A stretch of DNA of 64,000 nt, from assembly GCA_013399875.1 (NCBI GenBank), contig VXAZ01000587.1:604617-668616 (forward strand). Direction: 5' to 3'. Position 1 is the stretch's first letter, and each line of letters opens with the position of its first letter. Both the position numbers and the translations under genes were made by a program. This DNA comes from Gymnorhina tibicen (taxonomy: Eukaryota > Chordata > Aves > Passeriformes > Artamidae). Under the pieces are notes generated by a model. That model saw only the letters and a list, made by a program, of their open reading frames with translations, did no database searches and was not told the DNA's origin. Shown one piece after another: positions 37,388-50,561 of the stretch.

Positions 37388-39880
37388 ATTTACCAATCAG
37401 GGTTACTCTAGTTATAGAAGAGATTTTTAAAAGGTACTCAGGAAAAGCTTCTAAAAATACAGACCTGGAAAGTCTTGCATAGGCAATATGCTCATGAGCT
37501 GCTGCTTTAGACTTAAAAACTTTCATCAAAATCAAAATCTTCTTGCTAGTATATTAGGGATACTACTAATATCATTGCTGCTTATCATTCTCATGCTCTG
37601 ATCATTGGGGAATTTTACTATTATGTAGAAACATGTCTTTAAAGATCTAAAAAGTGAACAAAAAAACCCCCAAACACTTGTATGCTTGCTTGTTTAAAAA
37701 GAAAAATTACTCCCTATATGCAGTCAGTAAATAAAAATGCTTGAGTGCCCTTTTTATGTAAATAGTTTGAATTCTGTAGGTTTTTCAATGAAAGTTTTTT
37801 CTAAATTTTACTGGGAAAGAGATTTATCAGAAGTTTAGAACTTTTGGTTTTATTCTTTTATACTCTGCCAGTTTTCTGTTTTCCTTTTCTTTGTTTATGA
37901 GAATATAATTTATAAGATTCAGTGACAGAAAAATTTTGAAATGTACTGCAGCCTGCGTGTTTTGGGGAAGATTCTATGACTTTGTGTGTCATGCTCAACT
38001 TAAAAAGAAGAAGAAAAAAACCCCCATAATATATTTTTATTCTGCTCATACACTAATTAGTGCTTCTATGAATCCAGGTGAACTAAAGTTCAGTGCAAAT
38101 ATCTTAATAAAAGGACTGGCATGAACTGTGTTCTACTCCGTTTTTATGACAGGAAAATAAATAGGAACTCACTGGAGTAAGCTCAGGATTGTATTTCATT
38201 AGGCAGTTGGTAACAAAGCAATGGCATTATTTTCTTTAAAATCTCTATGGTTATTTTAGACATTCTTGAAGATCCTTACTTGGTTCTTACTTTTTAGAGT
38301 CCTATATTTACAGGTTTATTTGAATGCATAGTATATCTACTGTACATTACCAAGGGGTTAAAAGATATTCAATTTTCAAAGATGGCAATAGGGAATGTTT
38401 AAGATTAGCCTACCCTGTAATTCTGCCTGTTGTTCAGAACTGTTTCCCCTGTCCTTTGCTTTCCCCTTCTCTCATGCATCCTTTTAACTGTCCTCCCTCC
38501 AAATCATCTTTTCATCTCCCCTCCTTGTGCCCAGACCCCATCCTTTTCCTCTCGAGTGTTTGATTTACTTGACCAAAGCACTCTGCTCCACTTTTCCTGG
38601 TTGTCAGAAATAAGAAATCTTCTCTACTGATGTTGCTGCCATGACATTCCCCTCTGAGGTTCCTGAAAAGATCTGGTAGTTTGCATTGGCTGTCGTTCAT
38701 CTGCTGTGCTCAGATTTGGCAGAGTCCTCTCACAGAATTAGGAGCCTCTGAGAATTTGGGTTTGGCCTGAATTAGCATGGGTAATGTACAGAAAATCTGA
38801 GAGATCTCTAATTTGATGCAGACTTCTGGACATTAACTTGTGCTTAGCATCACAAAAATGTGCCCAGGGCCAACTCTTGCTGTGTCTTTTATGGCTGCAA
38901 GGGCTGTGACACGACCAAATCTTCTCTTTGGTTTTCTTTGGAGAGAGCAGAGAAGTGGAAGTTTGTGCAAGAGAGAAGCCACGGGAGCATGACTTTCCCT
39001 TTGGGAGCAGGGTTGGGACATCTTTGGGGGATCCTGATGTACAGGACCCTTTCTGCAATCCCAATCATTTCTCCTGCTGAGGAGGCAGGTTATGAACTGT
39101 GGGTCTGTACTGCCAGAGCAGGTACAGGAGATGGCAGGAGCAGAAAGTGGGGGCAAGGTCAGAATTTGTCAGTAATGTCAATGACATTTTCCCTTGGTCC
39201 TACCTAGAACTTACTTTTGCTTAGTACAACTGAGTAAAATCTCTTACTAATTATTCCTTATAAATTTTAATTGTTTATTTACATGGTCAGTGGATCATAT
39301 TTTGTAATATGATCATATTACATAATATTTGGATCATAGTCCTTTGTAATAGTTTTGCATAAAATACAAATGTTCTGTGACGTAGAAGCACAGCTGGGAC
39401 TCAAGCATCAGAGTAAGGTGTTTGGGTAACTCAAAGCCCAACTTTGCTTCATTATGTGCTCATTCACTTAGATTGTCATACAGCTCATGAACAGCATTCA
39501 TCTTTGTTGAAACTTTCATACCAAGTCATCTTGCACAAAGATACCTAAGAAATATCGCCAGGAGAAAAGCTGCCCTACTGAACATAATGTATTCCTAATG
39601 CTGCAGGTGCTCCTCCAATATTATCATTAATTACAACAGTAATGATCCTGCTCGTGGAGAGTATAAAACTTCCAATGTTTAGCCAGGTCCTTCCAATTTT
39701 TTGAATGCTTCAGTTTAATCTTCCTTTTTTATGGAACACTCCCAACAAAACAACGTCCAGGACCTGAAGAGAAAAAGCACTGAACAGCCCTGCAAACACT
39801 GCAAGGTCCCCTGCCTCCACTGAGGCAGCTCACTGCACACCTGGCCTCCCTTGTATGACAGTAAAGGGAAAAGAAGAGAG
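37388..39880. other. Intergenic stretch downstream of GALK2
   Basis: No exon recognised. It contains a perfect 18-base palindrome at 39304-39321. Overlapping open frames around 38430-39207 on both strands look like chance in a locally GC-richer patch. Confidence 0.5.
39304..39321. repeat. Perfect 18-bp palindrome
   Basis: GTAATATGATCATATTAC reads the same on both strands. It overlaps a second inverted pair (GATCATATT / AATATGATC), and a further GGATCAT copy lies just after it. Confidence 0.9.
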
Positions 39881-39903
39881 AGACACTGTAACAAAGTATC
39901 ATC

Positions 39904-39909
39904 TTTATT
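39904..39909 (-). terminator. GALK2: Probable GALK2 poly(A) signal
   Basis: AATAAA on the minus strand, about 250 bases after the GALK2 stop codon. It is followed within 30 bases by a GT/T-rich stretch (GTTACAGTGTCTCTCTC), as expected of a cleavage region. It gives a short 3' UTR. Longer alternative forms cannot be excluded. Confidence 0.6.
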
Positions 39910-40157
39910 TCAATTTCAGTTTTCCCCATCAATAGGTTTTAGTAAATCAATATTTATACTGAAAGATATATCAAATATGGGGAAAAAAAAGGTTTATAAT
40001 CAAAGAGTTTTCTTTTAATTGCTTCTTCAGAAATACATTTTGATAATGGCAACTGCTCCTTACAATACAAACCAGAAAAAGCATTCATTTACTGTGGCAT
40101 GGGAAGTACTGCCAGTTCTACATGCTCTACATAGTTTCTTTAAAATTTTTACGTTCT

Positions 40158-40365
40158 TTAGGCCTCAACAAAAACCAAAGCTCCTCTTCCAGGTTTGGTA
40201 GCAAACAGATTGTTATTCTCCACTGCTAACCTTTGGCCATCCGTTTGGTAATAAGCTTTTTTTACATTTTTTAGGAAAGTGTTCAGCTTGTCAGTAGGCA
40301 CCATTGACACAGTGCAGCCACCCCATCCAGCTCCAGTCAGACGTGACCCGATGGCCCCAAATTGC
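40158..40365 (-). CDS. GALK2: GALK2 last coding exon
   Basis: Seen: acceptor TTTTGTTTTAG, then one base completing a Leu codon, 68 codons, and TAA at 40160-40158. It carries the third GHMP-kinase motif [17 protein letters not shown] and ends [14 protein letters not shown]. Function: GALK2 is N-acetylgalactosamine kinase, a cytosolic GHMP-family enzyme that phosphorylates GalNAc (and galactose weakly) with ATP at the anomeric carbon, feeding UDP-GalNAc salvage. The glycine-rich motif lies in the carboxy-terminal domain and helps shape the active site. The frame is intact and the length ordinary. Confidence 0.97.
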
Positions 40366-41854
40366 CTAAAACAAAATGACAGGGAAAAAAATCATGTAAA
40401 ATAAACCAAAAAGGGGTGCTTTGTCTTATATAGAATTCATACAGAAAACTCAGATATGTTTTGAGTATTCCCATGTGATCTGATTTTTCTGGCATTCACT
40501 TGCTTGTATGTAACACTACAGCAATTTGCAGTTACCCTTTTGGACCAAAGAAAAGTGCTGACGCTCTGAACTGCAATATAGTCATTTCTGTCGGTTCCAA
40601 AAGTCCCCCTGTTTTGTAATGCTTCAGCATCAGCTGTTTTTAGGATCACAGCACAGCTGAGATGAAGAAAGCAGGAGAAGAAAGGAATTGTGTTAGCAAC
40701 ATTCATGAGACATCAGAAGTGAAAACAGAAATACATGACAAAAATAACAAAAGAGGGTTCATAAACTAATTGCACAGGATGTAGGCATGCAAGCCATTTT
40801 CTAATGTGGCAAAGACAAATAGCTCTATTCTTCCAGGACAGATCTAAACCATGCTGAAGATTCACAGGCTTCTGCAGGACTGCTGAGCGTGCCAGTCAAG
40901 AAAGGAGAGTTCAGAGACTCTCAAAAAGTCATAGAGTCACTGCACTCTGTATAAATAAACTCACATAAGCTTCTGTTTATGCTGAATGGACAGAGCTGGG
41001 TATCTCTCTTTAGGGGAACCTCATGAACTTAAGACTGACAGCAGTAGAGGTAAACTAAGAATGTAGTCCCAAAAGAAAAAAATGCTCTTAATGAGGAGTG
41101 TGAACAGAAACAACAATGACAAATAAACGACATCCAAAATATAAACCATTCCCAGCCTCACGATACTGGCCTGCTAGAAATGTCCTAGAGCAAATCCCAT
41201 GCCCTTACACTGCAGGACTCAGATGCCATCTCATTAGAATTTAGGATTATTTTCAATAGGTTGCTTACCTGTGTTCCTGGTCTTTACTTAGACTCAGAAA
41301 AAGTAGGGAAATACCATGTAATAAGTTACTTTTCTAACCTAATGAGAACAGAACCAGTCAGATTTAGAGAACTCATCTGAAATCTTATTCTTGTGGGAGA
41401 TCTAATCTGATTTACAAACACATACTTTTGATGTGTTTCCAACAGCAATGCACAGAGAGATTGATGAGCCCTAGAACACGTTAGAGGGAGAGACACCACC
41501 ATGTGAATAGCACTGGAAAATGACAGCTCGTTCTGAGTGGGCTGTTGTAATTTTTCATGTGTGCATTTTATGTTAAATGAATCTGGTGTAGTGCTGGGTT
41601 AGTAGAGGTTTAGGTCATATTTCAAGCAAGTACTTGCATATGTGTTTGATTCTAAACACACATCTCCTCTTGAACAGAAACACTTTCTTCAGTGTGTCTG
41701 TGTGGTGCCACCCTTCATATTGACTCGATTTTATGTTCATTCTGCATTTCCTGTTGGTGTTTTATTTTACTTATTGCTATTCCTGTAAGCCACTCATTCT
41801 CTGATGCAATTTTGGTAGTTTCTAGTCCATGGAGTAACCTCCTAAAATGAGCAG

Positions 41855-41935
41855 GATCCAATCCAGTCTCAGTTGCAATCAATAAAGAAATTCCCATTGA
41901 CTTTATAAGGCCCAATCCACTTTTCAGAGTCTGGT
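41855..41935 (-). repeat. Possible ancient amniote interspersed repeat trace
   Basis: On the minus strand the run GGGCC, then AAAGTCAATGGGAATTTCTT, then ATTGATTGCAACTGAGA and GGATCCTGCTC resembles a repeat motif I remember from turtle, crocodile and bird genomes (paired copies of AGTCAATGGGA with GGATCAGGCCC). I cannot name the family or set its limits. Confidence 0.3.
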
Positions 41936-44900
41936 AAATCAACTGTCTGTACTCATTTGGTCTGTTACCTCAGTCAGAACTTCGTATTTCACATGGTGTC
42001 TGGCTTTTATTTTGGTAGGCAACTGAAATCCCTTCAGAATTGTTCTGAACCTTTTATTGATTTCATAATTCTCTGTGGTCATGCTCATGCCTCATTTTTA
42101 CTGAGTCATTTTCAAATACTTAGTTGAAATAAAGCATAAAGGAGACAGAAAATATGCCTGTTGCAGAGCTGAAGTCACTGTTTCAAAATACTGTGGCTTA
42201 ACAGTGTCAAATGTGGTGATAGCAGCCACTTGGGGCTTTCTGCTGAGGAAGCTGATGGGCAGTGCTGCAGCACCTGAAAACGGGGTACCCGATATCCCCC
42301 GGGTTCTGGAGCGAGCACCTAACTCCGTGTCTGCGGGAGGTGTGGTGCCTGGGAGGCATCCAGGTCAAACACAAGGAAGCTGTCTGTGGAACAGGTCTGA
42401 AGCTGACTCATTGAAGTCTTAATCAGTTCAATACCAAGCTGGACCCCTCTGGTAAAGTGGGATTCCTGGCCAGACACTCTTCTTGTGCACTGGCATCTAG
42501 ATGGGTTTTTGAAGAGGAGTCTGAGCAGACAATCTTGTGGATGGGGAGCTCACCCACGCAGTGGGAGGTGTGGGTTTCGTGTGTGGGAAAGGCAAGGCCC
42601 TGTGTGCTGCTGGGCTGGGCTGCAGCGCCAGGACATGGCGTGCAGGGAGAGAGGGGTGCAGCACACGAGAAGGAACTCGTGTCTGGAGGCTGGGGCTAGG
42701 GGCACTCAGCTCCCAGTCCCAGGTTCTGGCCTTTGCTTCTGGAAGTGTTTATGTATCTTGTTCCAGTCTTCATTGGCTACAAAGAGAATTAGCTTCTGGG
42801 GGCGTAAATGAGAGTAAAAATATGAGTACTGCAGCAAAGGAAAGAAGAATAAAAGAATAAAGGAAGAGAGTAAAAATGGAAATCTCATAGTTTGGTATAT
42901 GGAAACAGTAGGCAAGACATGGCAATAGTCCATTTTAAAAATAATTGTGCTTTTAAGAGGTGAAAAAAACCAGAGCAATATTGTTAATTTGAAATACTTA
43001 AAATTATAAAGTAGTTTTTCAGAAAGCACTGAGTTAACATGATAAGATTTAAATATATAAATGGGGAGGACTGTACTTACTCTGGTTTGTAGTAGTTTGC
43101 ATTTGAATAGCATCTTTAAGCATTTCTGGCTTTGTTGAAATTCCAAACAAAATTATGAAAGAAAAATTATGCCATGATTGCAGGCTTTGCAGCTTTAAGA
43201 GAATCATTAGTGGTAATAGTAAGAGTCTTGACAAAATGTGGAATTGTCCTGGCTACCATAATGCACCTGGCTGTAATGTACAATCTGTATCTTTTAAAAG
43301 TGGTCAGAGAGGATTCAGCTGTCTGCCATGTCAAAGGCATGGCTGGGAACACAAAAATTATCAGGATTTATAGCACCAAAAGATGGAGAATAAGAGAATG
43401 AAAGTGAGTTACGTGCCACACTAAGGACTGAGAGATTTTCAACAGTACCTAACTTACTCGGGAGCTCACATCCCATTTTTTGTCCCTTAATTGTTTAGTA
43501 AATCTGCTGCGTTACCTGCTTTAAAAGACTAACAGGTAAACCAGCAGCTAACTGCATGAGGTAGGTTACAGAACATACAAGTCTTCTGTCTTTACAAAAC
43601 GAAAAAAAAACAACTGACCAACTCGTGGTCACAGTTTTCAGCACTACAAACCACAGCAAGTATGGATCCCTTTCTTTCTTGGCAGAGGTTATACAGTAAA
43701 ACATAAAGATCTAGGCAAAACAGAAAACATCTGGATATGCAGATTATTCTTCACAGTTTAAACCTTGTAAGGAAAGAGCAGCAGTAGACTCAGGCAATTC
43801 TGTGGAATGTATTTTTGGAAAGGCTTTTGAAAGTTACAGGGCAGCTGTATATCATCGTGAGTAAAGAATGTAATTTATGTAGTTCCTGGCCATTTCTATA
43901 ATCACATCAGCCAAGTCTTCCTAGAGTGACTAGTGATTTTATGTCCTTTAGGTTTTTTAATGTACAACTTGAGAAAAGTTATGACTTTTTTTCTCAAAAT
44001 TAGATGCTGGCTTAAACTGCATGCATCCGGAATGGCTATACACTTTTAGAAATCTAATTACTGAATCAGAAAAAGATTTAATACTAAACTTCTAGAGCAG
44101 AAAGATGCATTTCTTAGGAAATACTCTTGATGGGACAAGGCTGTAAAGAATAATGAACAAACAATTTACTTTCTTCTGTGCAAAGAATACAATAAAAAAA
44201 CCCAGATTAAATAATTTTAATATATAAATGTGAAATCATTTCACGTGAATGACACTCCACTGTGGTATTTAGCTCTGCCCATCATGTTCTGTGGGCTCTT
44301 CTGCTGGTAAATCAGAAATCTGATGTAATGTGGGCACACACATCCCTTTTTTTCCTTCACTGTTTATATTTTGCTCCCTGGAACTGAAATGCTCTGATGA
44401 ATTTTAATTTAATTTAGAAAAATCCTAACTGCTGCGTTCCTTTTGGTGCTGTGGCTGTGCTCCTGCCTGCCAGCCAGCGTCCCCCTGCCTGAGCCGGCTG
44501 GAGCCGTGTCCCCATGGAAGCACAGAGCTCAGCACAAACGGGGAACACAATTTCCATGCCCAGTGAGCTTCCCACTGCCAGAGGCTGTCACTGCCACCCT
44601 CCCTGCTTTGCTGGAATGTGGCACAGGTAACTCCACGCTGCACAGCGGATCTGGCCAGTCTGTACTTGCTTGTTTTCCCCTGCACAGGGCAGGACAGTTT
44701 CCTCCCAGCTTTTCTGAGAACGCACCCTGTCAGAATGGGCTCCTCGGGTCTGCCAAGTGCAGTCACTGGATGCCTTTGACTGAGGCACCAGCTCTGGGCA
44801 GTCACTGTACCTAAAAGCAATGCAGATGTTGAGTTTTAAGGCTCTTGCCCTGTCAGTGGTCTCAGAAAAGGCAGTGCTGATGCCTTGCCATGGGATCAAG

Positions 44901-46604
44901 GCTTTGTTGCCGAGATTTTTGGTAATTCAGTAGAGCTCAGTTTATGTCTTCAGCTGCCCCTGGAGATAGTTCTCCTTCTCACACGCAGATCAGTGGCTCC
45001 CTTTGAGCAGCTGGGATAACTCTGGTGGAACTGCCCTGCTGAGTGACTGTCACAGCTTATTGTATGATGTGATCACTGTGTGATACCATAAACTGAACAC
45101 AGCCTGTGAGCTACATCCTGGATTGGCTCCCAAGAGAAGAATCAAAACTTTTCCTGCTCAATTGCTATCAGTCTGCCCAGTGGCCATCAGGCTGCTTTGT
45201 GTTTTAGCACAAAACAGCACGTGTATCCCATACACAAAATAATCTGTCAATGTCCAGAAGTCTTCTGCTCAGTTTTTAAGTTTGTAGCTTTCTGCCTTGG
45301 AGGCCATTCCCTCTTGTCTGCAAAAGAAATCAGACTCACCTAAATAATCATCTGGTTTTTACTCTATTGATTTACAAACCTGATAAATGGGTACTGCCAC
45401 TTAAAACATCCATGAGTGCAGAAGTAAAAAAGCATATGTTAAATTGCATGCTCATAAAATTCATACTTTTATTCTAAGCCAGACTAGTTTCTCAGTTAAT
45501 TTGAAAAAAAAAAGCTGGTAAAGGTGATAATGTATTAATTATTTAATTTTTTTGAAACTTCCAAGTTGAAACAGTTTATCTTCTTCAAGACTGGAAAGAT
45601 GTAGAGAGAGGATGGAATATCTGCTTCTAAAAGACTGTGAAACAACATTTCTTGACCTCAGGCCTGCTAACACTTGTGTCACTCTCCACTTCCCTTCAGG
45701 GAGGGCAGTAATGCTCTGGCTTAGGGCAGAGTTCCCCCAAACTAAGCACACCCTTCTCCAATGAGAAGTAGGAACAACTGGGGGCAGAAGGTGGCATTTC
45801 CAGGGAGGTGGCATCACCAGGAGCCATTTTGGGACTGTGGGAAGCAGCTGGGACAGGGTAGCTGGGGAGAGGTAGGGATGGAGTAGAGGTGGGACAGCCC
45901 AGGTGGGCAACTGTTTATTTCCCCCAGCCACTGTTAAAATGATCACCAACCACTGAATTCCTTCTATAGGCACTGAATTTAGATCAACATTAGTGTAAGA
46001 TGTCTGTCCCATGATTAAATGTACCAGAAAAATAGAAATGAAGGACTGAAGTGTGTACATTGTTTCACGCTGCCCCTGTGGTGGGGATGAAAAGCTGTGC
46101 AGGATGTGAGCACTAAGTGCTTGTTTTCACTTTGTGTGTTAACACGTGATTGTACCAGATCTCATCGTCCCCTGCAGCTGAGTCATGGAAACAACAGCCT
46201 GATACCACAACAACCTGTGTGTGGGAGAAGAGAGGGACAAAATGGTACTCAGGGAATGTGCTTTGGAACCGAGATTGTTTCCTCGTGACCAAAATGAGTT
46301 AGGAAGGGATCCCAGCTGAAAGAATAATGCTAGGGCAGAGATGGAGAATATGTGGAAAGCTCAGACAGCACGGAGAGAAGCAAAGTGTCAGCCCCTGTAA
46401 CAGCTAACGCATCCATTTCTTAAACAGTGAAATGCTGTCCAACTATCTGATACTCTGGACAACTTAGTTTTTAACTGAAAAGATGCAAATAGCATTTCAC
46501 TACATTTCATTATCATTGCAAGACAACCTAAGATTGTAGAACAGCTTGCTTATGCCCTGGAACTCCTGTGGCAGCAGTACTGAAATAGTTAAGAAACATG
46601 AAGA

Positions 46605-46845
46605 AGGCAGATTTAGATAGGATATTGGAAAGAAATTCTTTCCTATGAGAGTTGTGAGGTACTGGAATAGGTTTCCCAGAGAAACTGTGGATGCCCCATC
46701 CCTGGAAGTGTTCAAGGCCCAGCTGAATGGATGCTCTGAGCAACCTGGCCTGGTGCAAGGTGTCCCTGCACATGGCAGGGGAGTTGGAATGAGATGATCT
46801 TTAAGGTCCTTTCCAACCCAAATCATTCTATGATGCTGTGATTCT
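46605..46845 (+). mobile_element. CR1 LINE 3' fragment
   Basis: Typical CR1 3' end: AGATTTAGATAGGATATTGG, AAGAAATTCTTTCCTATGAG, GATGCCCCATCCCTGGAAGT, GTGTCCCTGCACATGGCAGG and CTTTCCAACCCAAATCATTC, followed by imperfect terminal repeats (TATGATGCTGTGATTCT). It is 5'-truncated and lies antisense to GALK2 within an intron. Confidence 0.92.
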
Positions 46846-47210
46846 AAAAAGTACAGAAAAAGTAACAGTTCAGATAGAACAAGTAGGATGATGTTTTAAG
46901 AAAACCATTTTTGACTTCTACAAGTTACAAAAGAGTAGCCAGCAGTCTCACGTAACACTTGTGACGATGAGTCAGTCCAAAAGCAAAATCTGTAATAAAG
47001 CCATAAACCGTAGCTTTCATCTGAAAGTATTACACAGATGTCAGCAGGGAAACAATTGACCATGTAATGTCCCTGCAGGAGATTAATTTTGTAATAAGAG
47101 ACAAGAATACTTTCGTTTTAAGATTGCAATAGCCAAGGATGTCATATTTTCTCCTCAATTCGAACCGTATTCTCCACAGACGATTACTCTTCCTTGTGGT
47201 CAGAACTTAC

Positions 47211-47412
47211 AGGCAGATGTCGACCAGGCGATCCAGTTCGGGACAGCTGCACTCGTACATCTCCCTGCAGCTGATATGGCTCTGCTTCATTAATTCTCCC
47301 AGCAGCTGGAGTGCGTTGGCAGGTGCTTTGCTGCAAATCTTCTGGAATTCCAGCACTCTGGCAGCCTCGCTGTACACGTGCTTTGCACGCTGGTATAACT
47401 TAAAGGTGGAAA
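47211..47412 (-). CDS. GALK2: GALK2 internal coding exon (second to last)
   Basis: Seen: acceptor TTTTCTTTTGTGCAG and donor TGCCT|GTAAGT, with 202 bases (2 + 66 codons + 2). The peptide begins [20 protein letters not shown] and ends [13 protein letters not shown]. It forms helices of the GALK2 carboxy-terminal half, after the active-site loops. Joining it to the last exon gives DIC-LQFGAIG in frame, and joining it to the exon before gives QNMQD-VSTFK. All residues are open, with no frameshift. Confidence 0.97.
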
Positions 47413-49689
47413 CTGCACAAAAGAAAACTGTTATTATTCACCTCAAAAGGAACATACAAAAACGTAACAGAATTGTGGGGTTTTAACAATTCATCCTTTA
47501 TAGGAGAACTCTCTAGGCTGGAAGTCTTCTGCAAAAGTTCCCCTACATCTTCTTTAAAAGTCCTAATAAAAAATAGTGTTTAGAGTTTATCAAAATGCAA
47601 CGTACACATCTTTTTTTGTTTTGACAACTTCATGCACGTGCTCTGTCTATTTGCTGTGCCGCTGAACAGGCTCAGTCTCTCCTCTTGCTTTGCAGAGGCA
47701 AGGCAGAAGTGCAAGGGTTGGCAGTGACAGCATTAGGCCATTACCCTAAAGTTTTCAGGTTTTCAAACAGCAGCAGAACAGAGGCAGAAGAACACCTGGA
47801 GGGTCCCCAGTGCCCTGCAGGCAGCTGTCAGCCAGCACCTGCTGGCCCAGGGCCTCGTGTGTGGCTGCTCCAGGCCAAATCTGCATCAATTATGGAACTG
47901 TGCAGATGGACCTTTGCTTGAAAAAAACCCAACCACCAAACCACAGAAAACACCACCCACTTTTTTTTCTTCTTTTTTCTTTTCCCAACAATGCAGGCTC
48001 GCTGTGACTGTAGATAATACTGGAATAAAGGTACAGTGAAGAGAACAGGTGCTTTCACTTTGGTTTTCAGGGGTTATTGTTGGTATAGGTTACTTGCCAA
48101 AGTGTTAGTGCTGCCTGTGTGCATGTGAAGAGGTGCCAAGCCCAGACAGGTACTGATTAGTACTGACCTACTAAGATCAAAGACTAGTGCAAGGATTTTG
48201 GCTAAACTTTTTCTATTGTGCCATAAAAAAGCGATTCCCCTGGGAAGGGTCAGGGGGGTGTCCAAACCTGTGTGGCCATCAGGGTAGAGACCTCCATCAA
48301 GCCTGAATAATGGGGCAGAAAAAGGAAGGAGATGGCTGTGGTAAAAGACTCCACAAGCCACCCATATTTACAGGAAGTTTTGGTTTGCAACTAGTATCTG
48401 AGACTTGATCTGCTGTTCCCAAGCTTGTGCTGTAGTTCATTGTTTTCCTCCCAATATAGTTCTGTTTGCTTTAATACCATGGCTACTATTTAGGAAGTAT
48501 TGTTCACCAGAAGCATGCATGATATAATTGAATTTATTACTAAATTGGTTTGCTGGAGCTGTTTGGGTGGTAAATATTAATGGACTTTAACCTTTCTATG
48601 GAGCACCTACTGCACGACGTTTCCTTATTTTAGCACAGCAAAGCCTTGTTAGAGCACTTCAGATCATCCTTCATCTTCTTTCTGCATGTAAATTCTCCCT
48701 TAGAGTGAGGTTTCTCTCTCAATTCAACTCCTGATCTCTCTTGCTTTCTAAAATGGCTGATAAAACACTCAAATAGAGGTAAAAGGAGAAGCAAGATCAG
48801 CCCTGTATTTAAAATAGAACTTGCTGTCTGACCCAGACCCACAGGGTTCCTGCTTGGCTGTTCTGTGGAGACTGCCAAGTTCTGGAACCACTTCTGACAC
48901 TTTCAGCAATCTACATTTGCAAATATCCGTAGAAATCTTCCTTGAAAGACTGGAAATAAAATTAGGTCCAGTATGAAGTCTCTTGTATTGTACACTCCAG
49001 GCAGCAACCCTTACAGACTAAAACTTCATCAGCACCTCTATAATGCCTTTGTATTTCTCCAGAGTATTTCACAACTGTGGATGCAGAAAATAGTGCTGAG
49101 ACACAAGTAGTCTAAAACGAGACAGAAACATTTAACATAGCAATGTTCTGCTACTGCTGATATTGCTTCTGCTCCTATTTATTTTGTAATTCAATACAGC
49201 CTGCTACTGAGAAACCCTGTGCTGTTTGTCTTGTGAACAGGCCTTCTGAAAGCATTTCAAACTAGGACAGAAATGAGAAAATTGAAACATGGACTTGAGA
49301 ATATCACACAGGAAGAGCATATTTTGGTTTCTGATTTTGTTGCTGCTGGAGTTAGTTGCACTGTGTTTTGCGAAGTGGTGCCTCAGTATTTTTGAACACT
49401 GAAGAAAGGCAGCTTGGCCTATTTTTAAGGATGGTTTCTCTTTAAATATTCTTTTCTTATGAGGCATTGTTTTAGAGCAAGGAGATTTCTAAATGTGCAT
49501 TCGTTTAGGGAATATCTAAAGTTGCGTGAGAGATTGCCATAGCTCACACTCTCTTGTAAATCACCATCGAACAGTAGTAACCCAAAGAATGAACTGAAAA
49601 CATGTCTGGTTTCAATTGTCGGGCCACAGACTTGCCAAAGGCTGTGATTGATTCGGAGACCACCCTTTGGTAAAGCAATGCTCTACTGG

Positions 49690-50005
49690 CCAGATTACCT
49701 TAAAACCTCTGGGGTCGTGTTGTGCTCGTCACGTTAGGAATTGGCACCCAGAATGGGCGCTCGGCGCTGGCTGCCAGCCAGGGGACCTGAGCTGTGTCCT
49801 GGGCAGCGCTGGCTGCCAGGAGAGCCTCTCGGTGGAGGGGGGAATTTGCTACCTTGCCACAGCCTCCTCTCGCCAGAACACGCTCCTGCCAGGCGGCAGA
49901 GAGCGGCTGTGGGTTATTTGCAGGCCCCTTTGCGGACGTTCACCAAATTAGCATCGGTTAAAGGCTGCGATCCTGACATCGGCTATCGGCCTGTTATGGG
50001 CAGCG
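49690..50005. other. Short CpG-rich cluster in GALK2 intron
   Basis: About nineteen CpG dinucleotides by eye in roughly 300 bases, in an otherwise CpG-poor intron. The 12-mer CGCTGGCTGCCAG-type motif occurs twice, near 49766 and 49806. No start site, TATA box or exon could be tied to it. Confidence 0.5.
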
Positions 50006-50057
50006 TTTTATTTCCAGAAAATTATGTTTGTGTTTAAAAATTTTTGTTATAGCTTGC

Positions 50058-50088
50058 TTTTCTTCTCAGGCAGTTTTCTTCTCAGGCA
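50058..50088. repeat. 16-bp tandem duplication
   Basis: TTTTCTTCTCAGGCAG is repeated directly, the second copy one base short. Each copy resembles a splice acceptor (pyrimidines then CAG) on the plus strand. Confidence 0.85.
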
Positions 50089-50561
50089 AAATTATCTTCA
50101 GGACAGCAAACAGTTCGGTACTCTCTAAGTCTTACTCTAAAATAATGGAATGATTCATCTATTTTCAGCTTTCAACACCAAATGCCTCTGATAATACCTT
50201 CTTCTATCTCTTCTGTTTGGATGGGTAGTCCAAACAAACCCTCTCTACCTAACTGAAGATAGAGTACAGATGATATTTCCAAAAGTTACATCCATGCTGG
50301 AATCTCTTTGCTGCATCACAGCTTGTATATTGGCTCCACCAATTTCCTAAGCCATACTCTGTCACACTTAAAAGAAACAAAACCAGAGGGCCCACACCTG
50401 ATTAGTTTATATCTGAGCCAAGGCTGGAGTGCTCTGAAAGAGGAAAAGCTGAAGCCCTCAAAGAAACCCTTCCAGGGTTGCACAGAACTGGGTTATATGG
50501 TCTCACCCTCTGTGGTGCTCAAAGGAGAGCATAAAAAGCAGGGTTTAGGGAACTAATGCCA

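Larger units (their letters stand above)
40366..47210 (-). other. GALK2: GALK2 intron with one CR1 fragment
   Basis: Intron between the last two GALK2 coding exons. It contains the CR1 fragment at 46605-46845, a possible ancient repeat trace at 41855-41935 and GC-richer patches at about 42200-42730, 44430-44820 and 45660-45930. These patches give the longest chance frames of the window, up to 173 residues at 45539-46060 on the minus strand. None has a recognisable domain. Confidence 0.85.

Noticed and set aside
41715..41942. 75-codon minus-strand frame of protein-like appearance
   Set aside because: It coincides with a probable ancient repeat trace and matches no family I know. GALK2 exon phases close without it.
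42706..43146. 146-codon minus-strand frame in a GALK2 intron
   Set aside because: Phe/Leu/Lys-rich composition typical of AT-rich non-coding sequence; no recognisable motif or splice context.
44425..44820. Overlapping frames of 131 and 123 codons on opposite strands
   Set aside because: Mutual open frames on both strands reflect few stop codons in GC-rich sequence, not coding.
45539..46060. 173-codon open frame on the minus strand, the longest in the window
   Set aside because: It lies in a GALK2 intron in a GC-richer patch, shows no domain or family resemblance, and low-complexity Pro/Leu runs explain its length.
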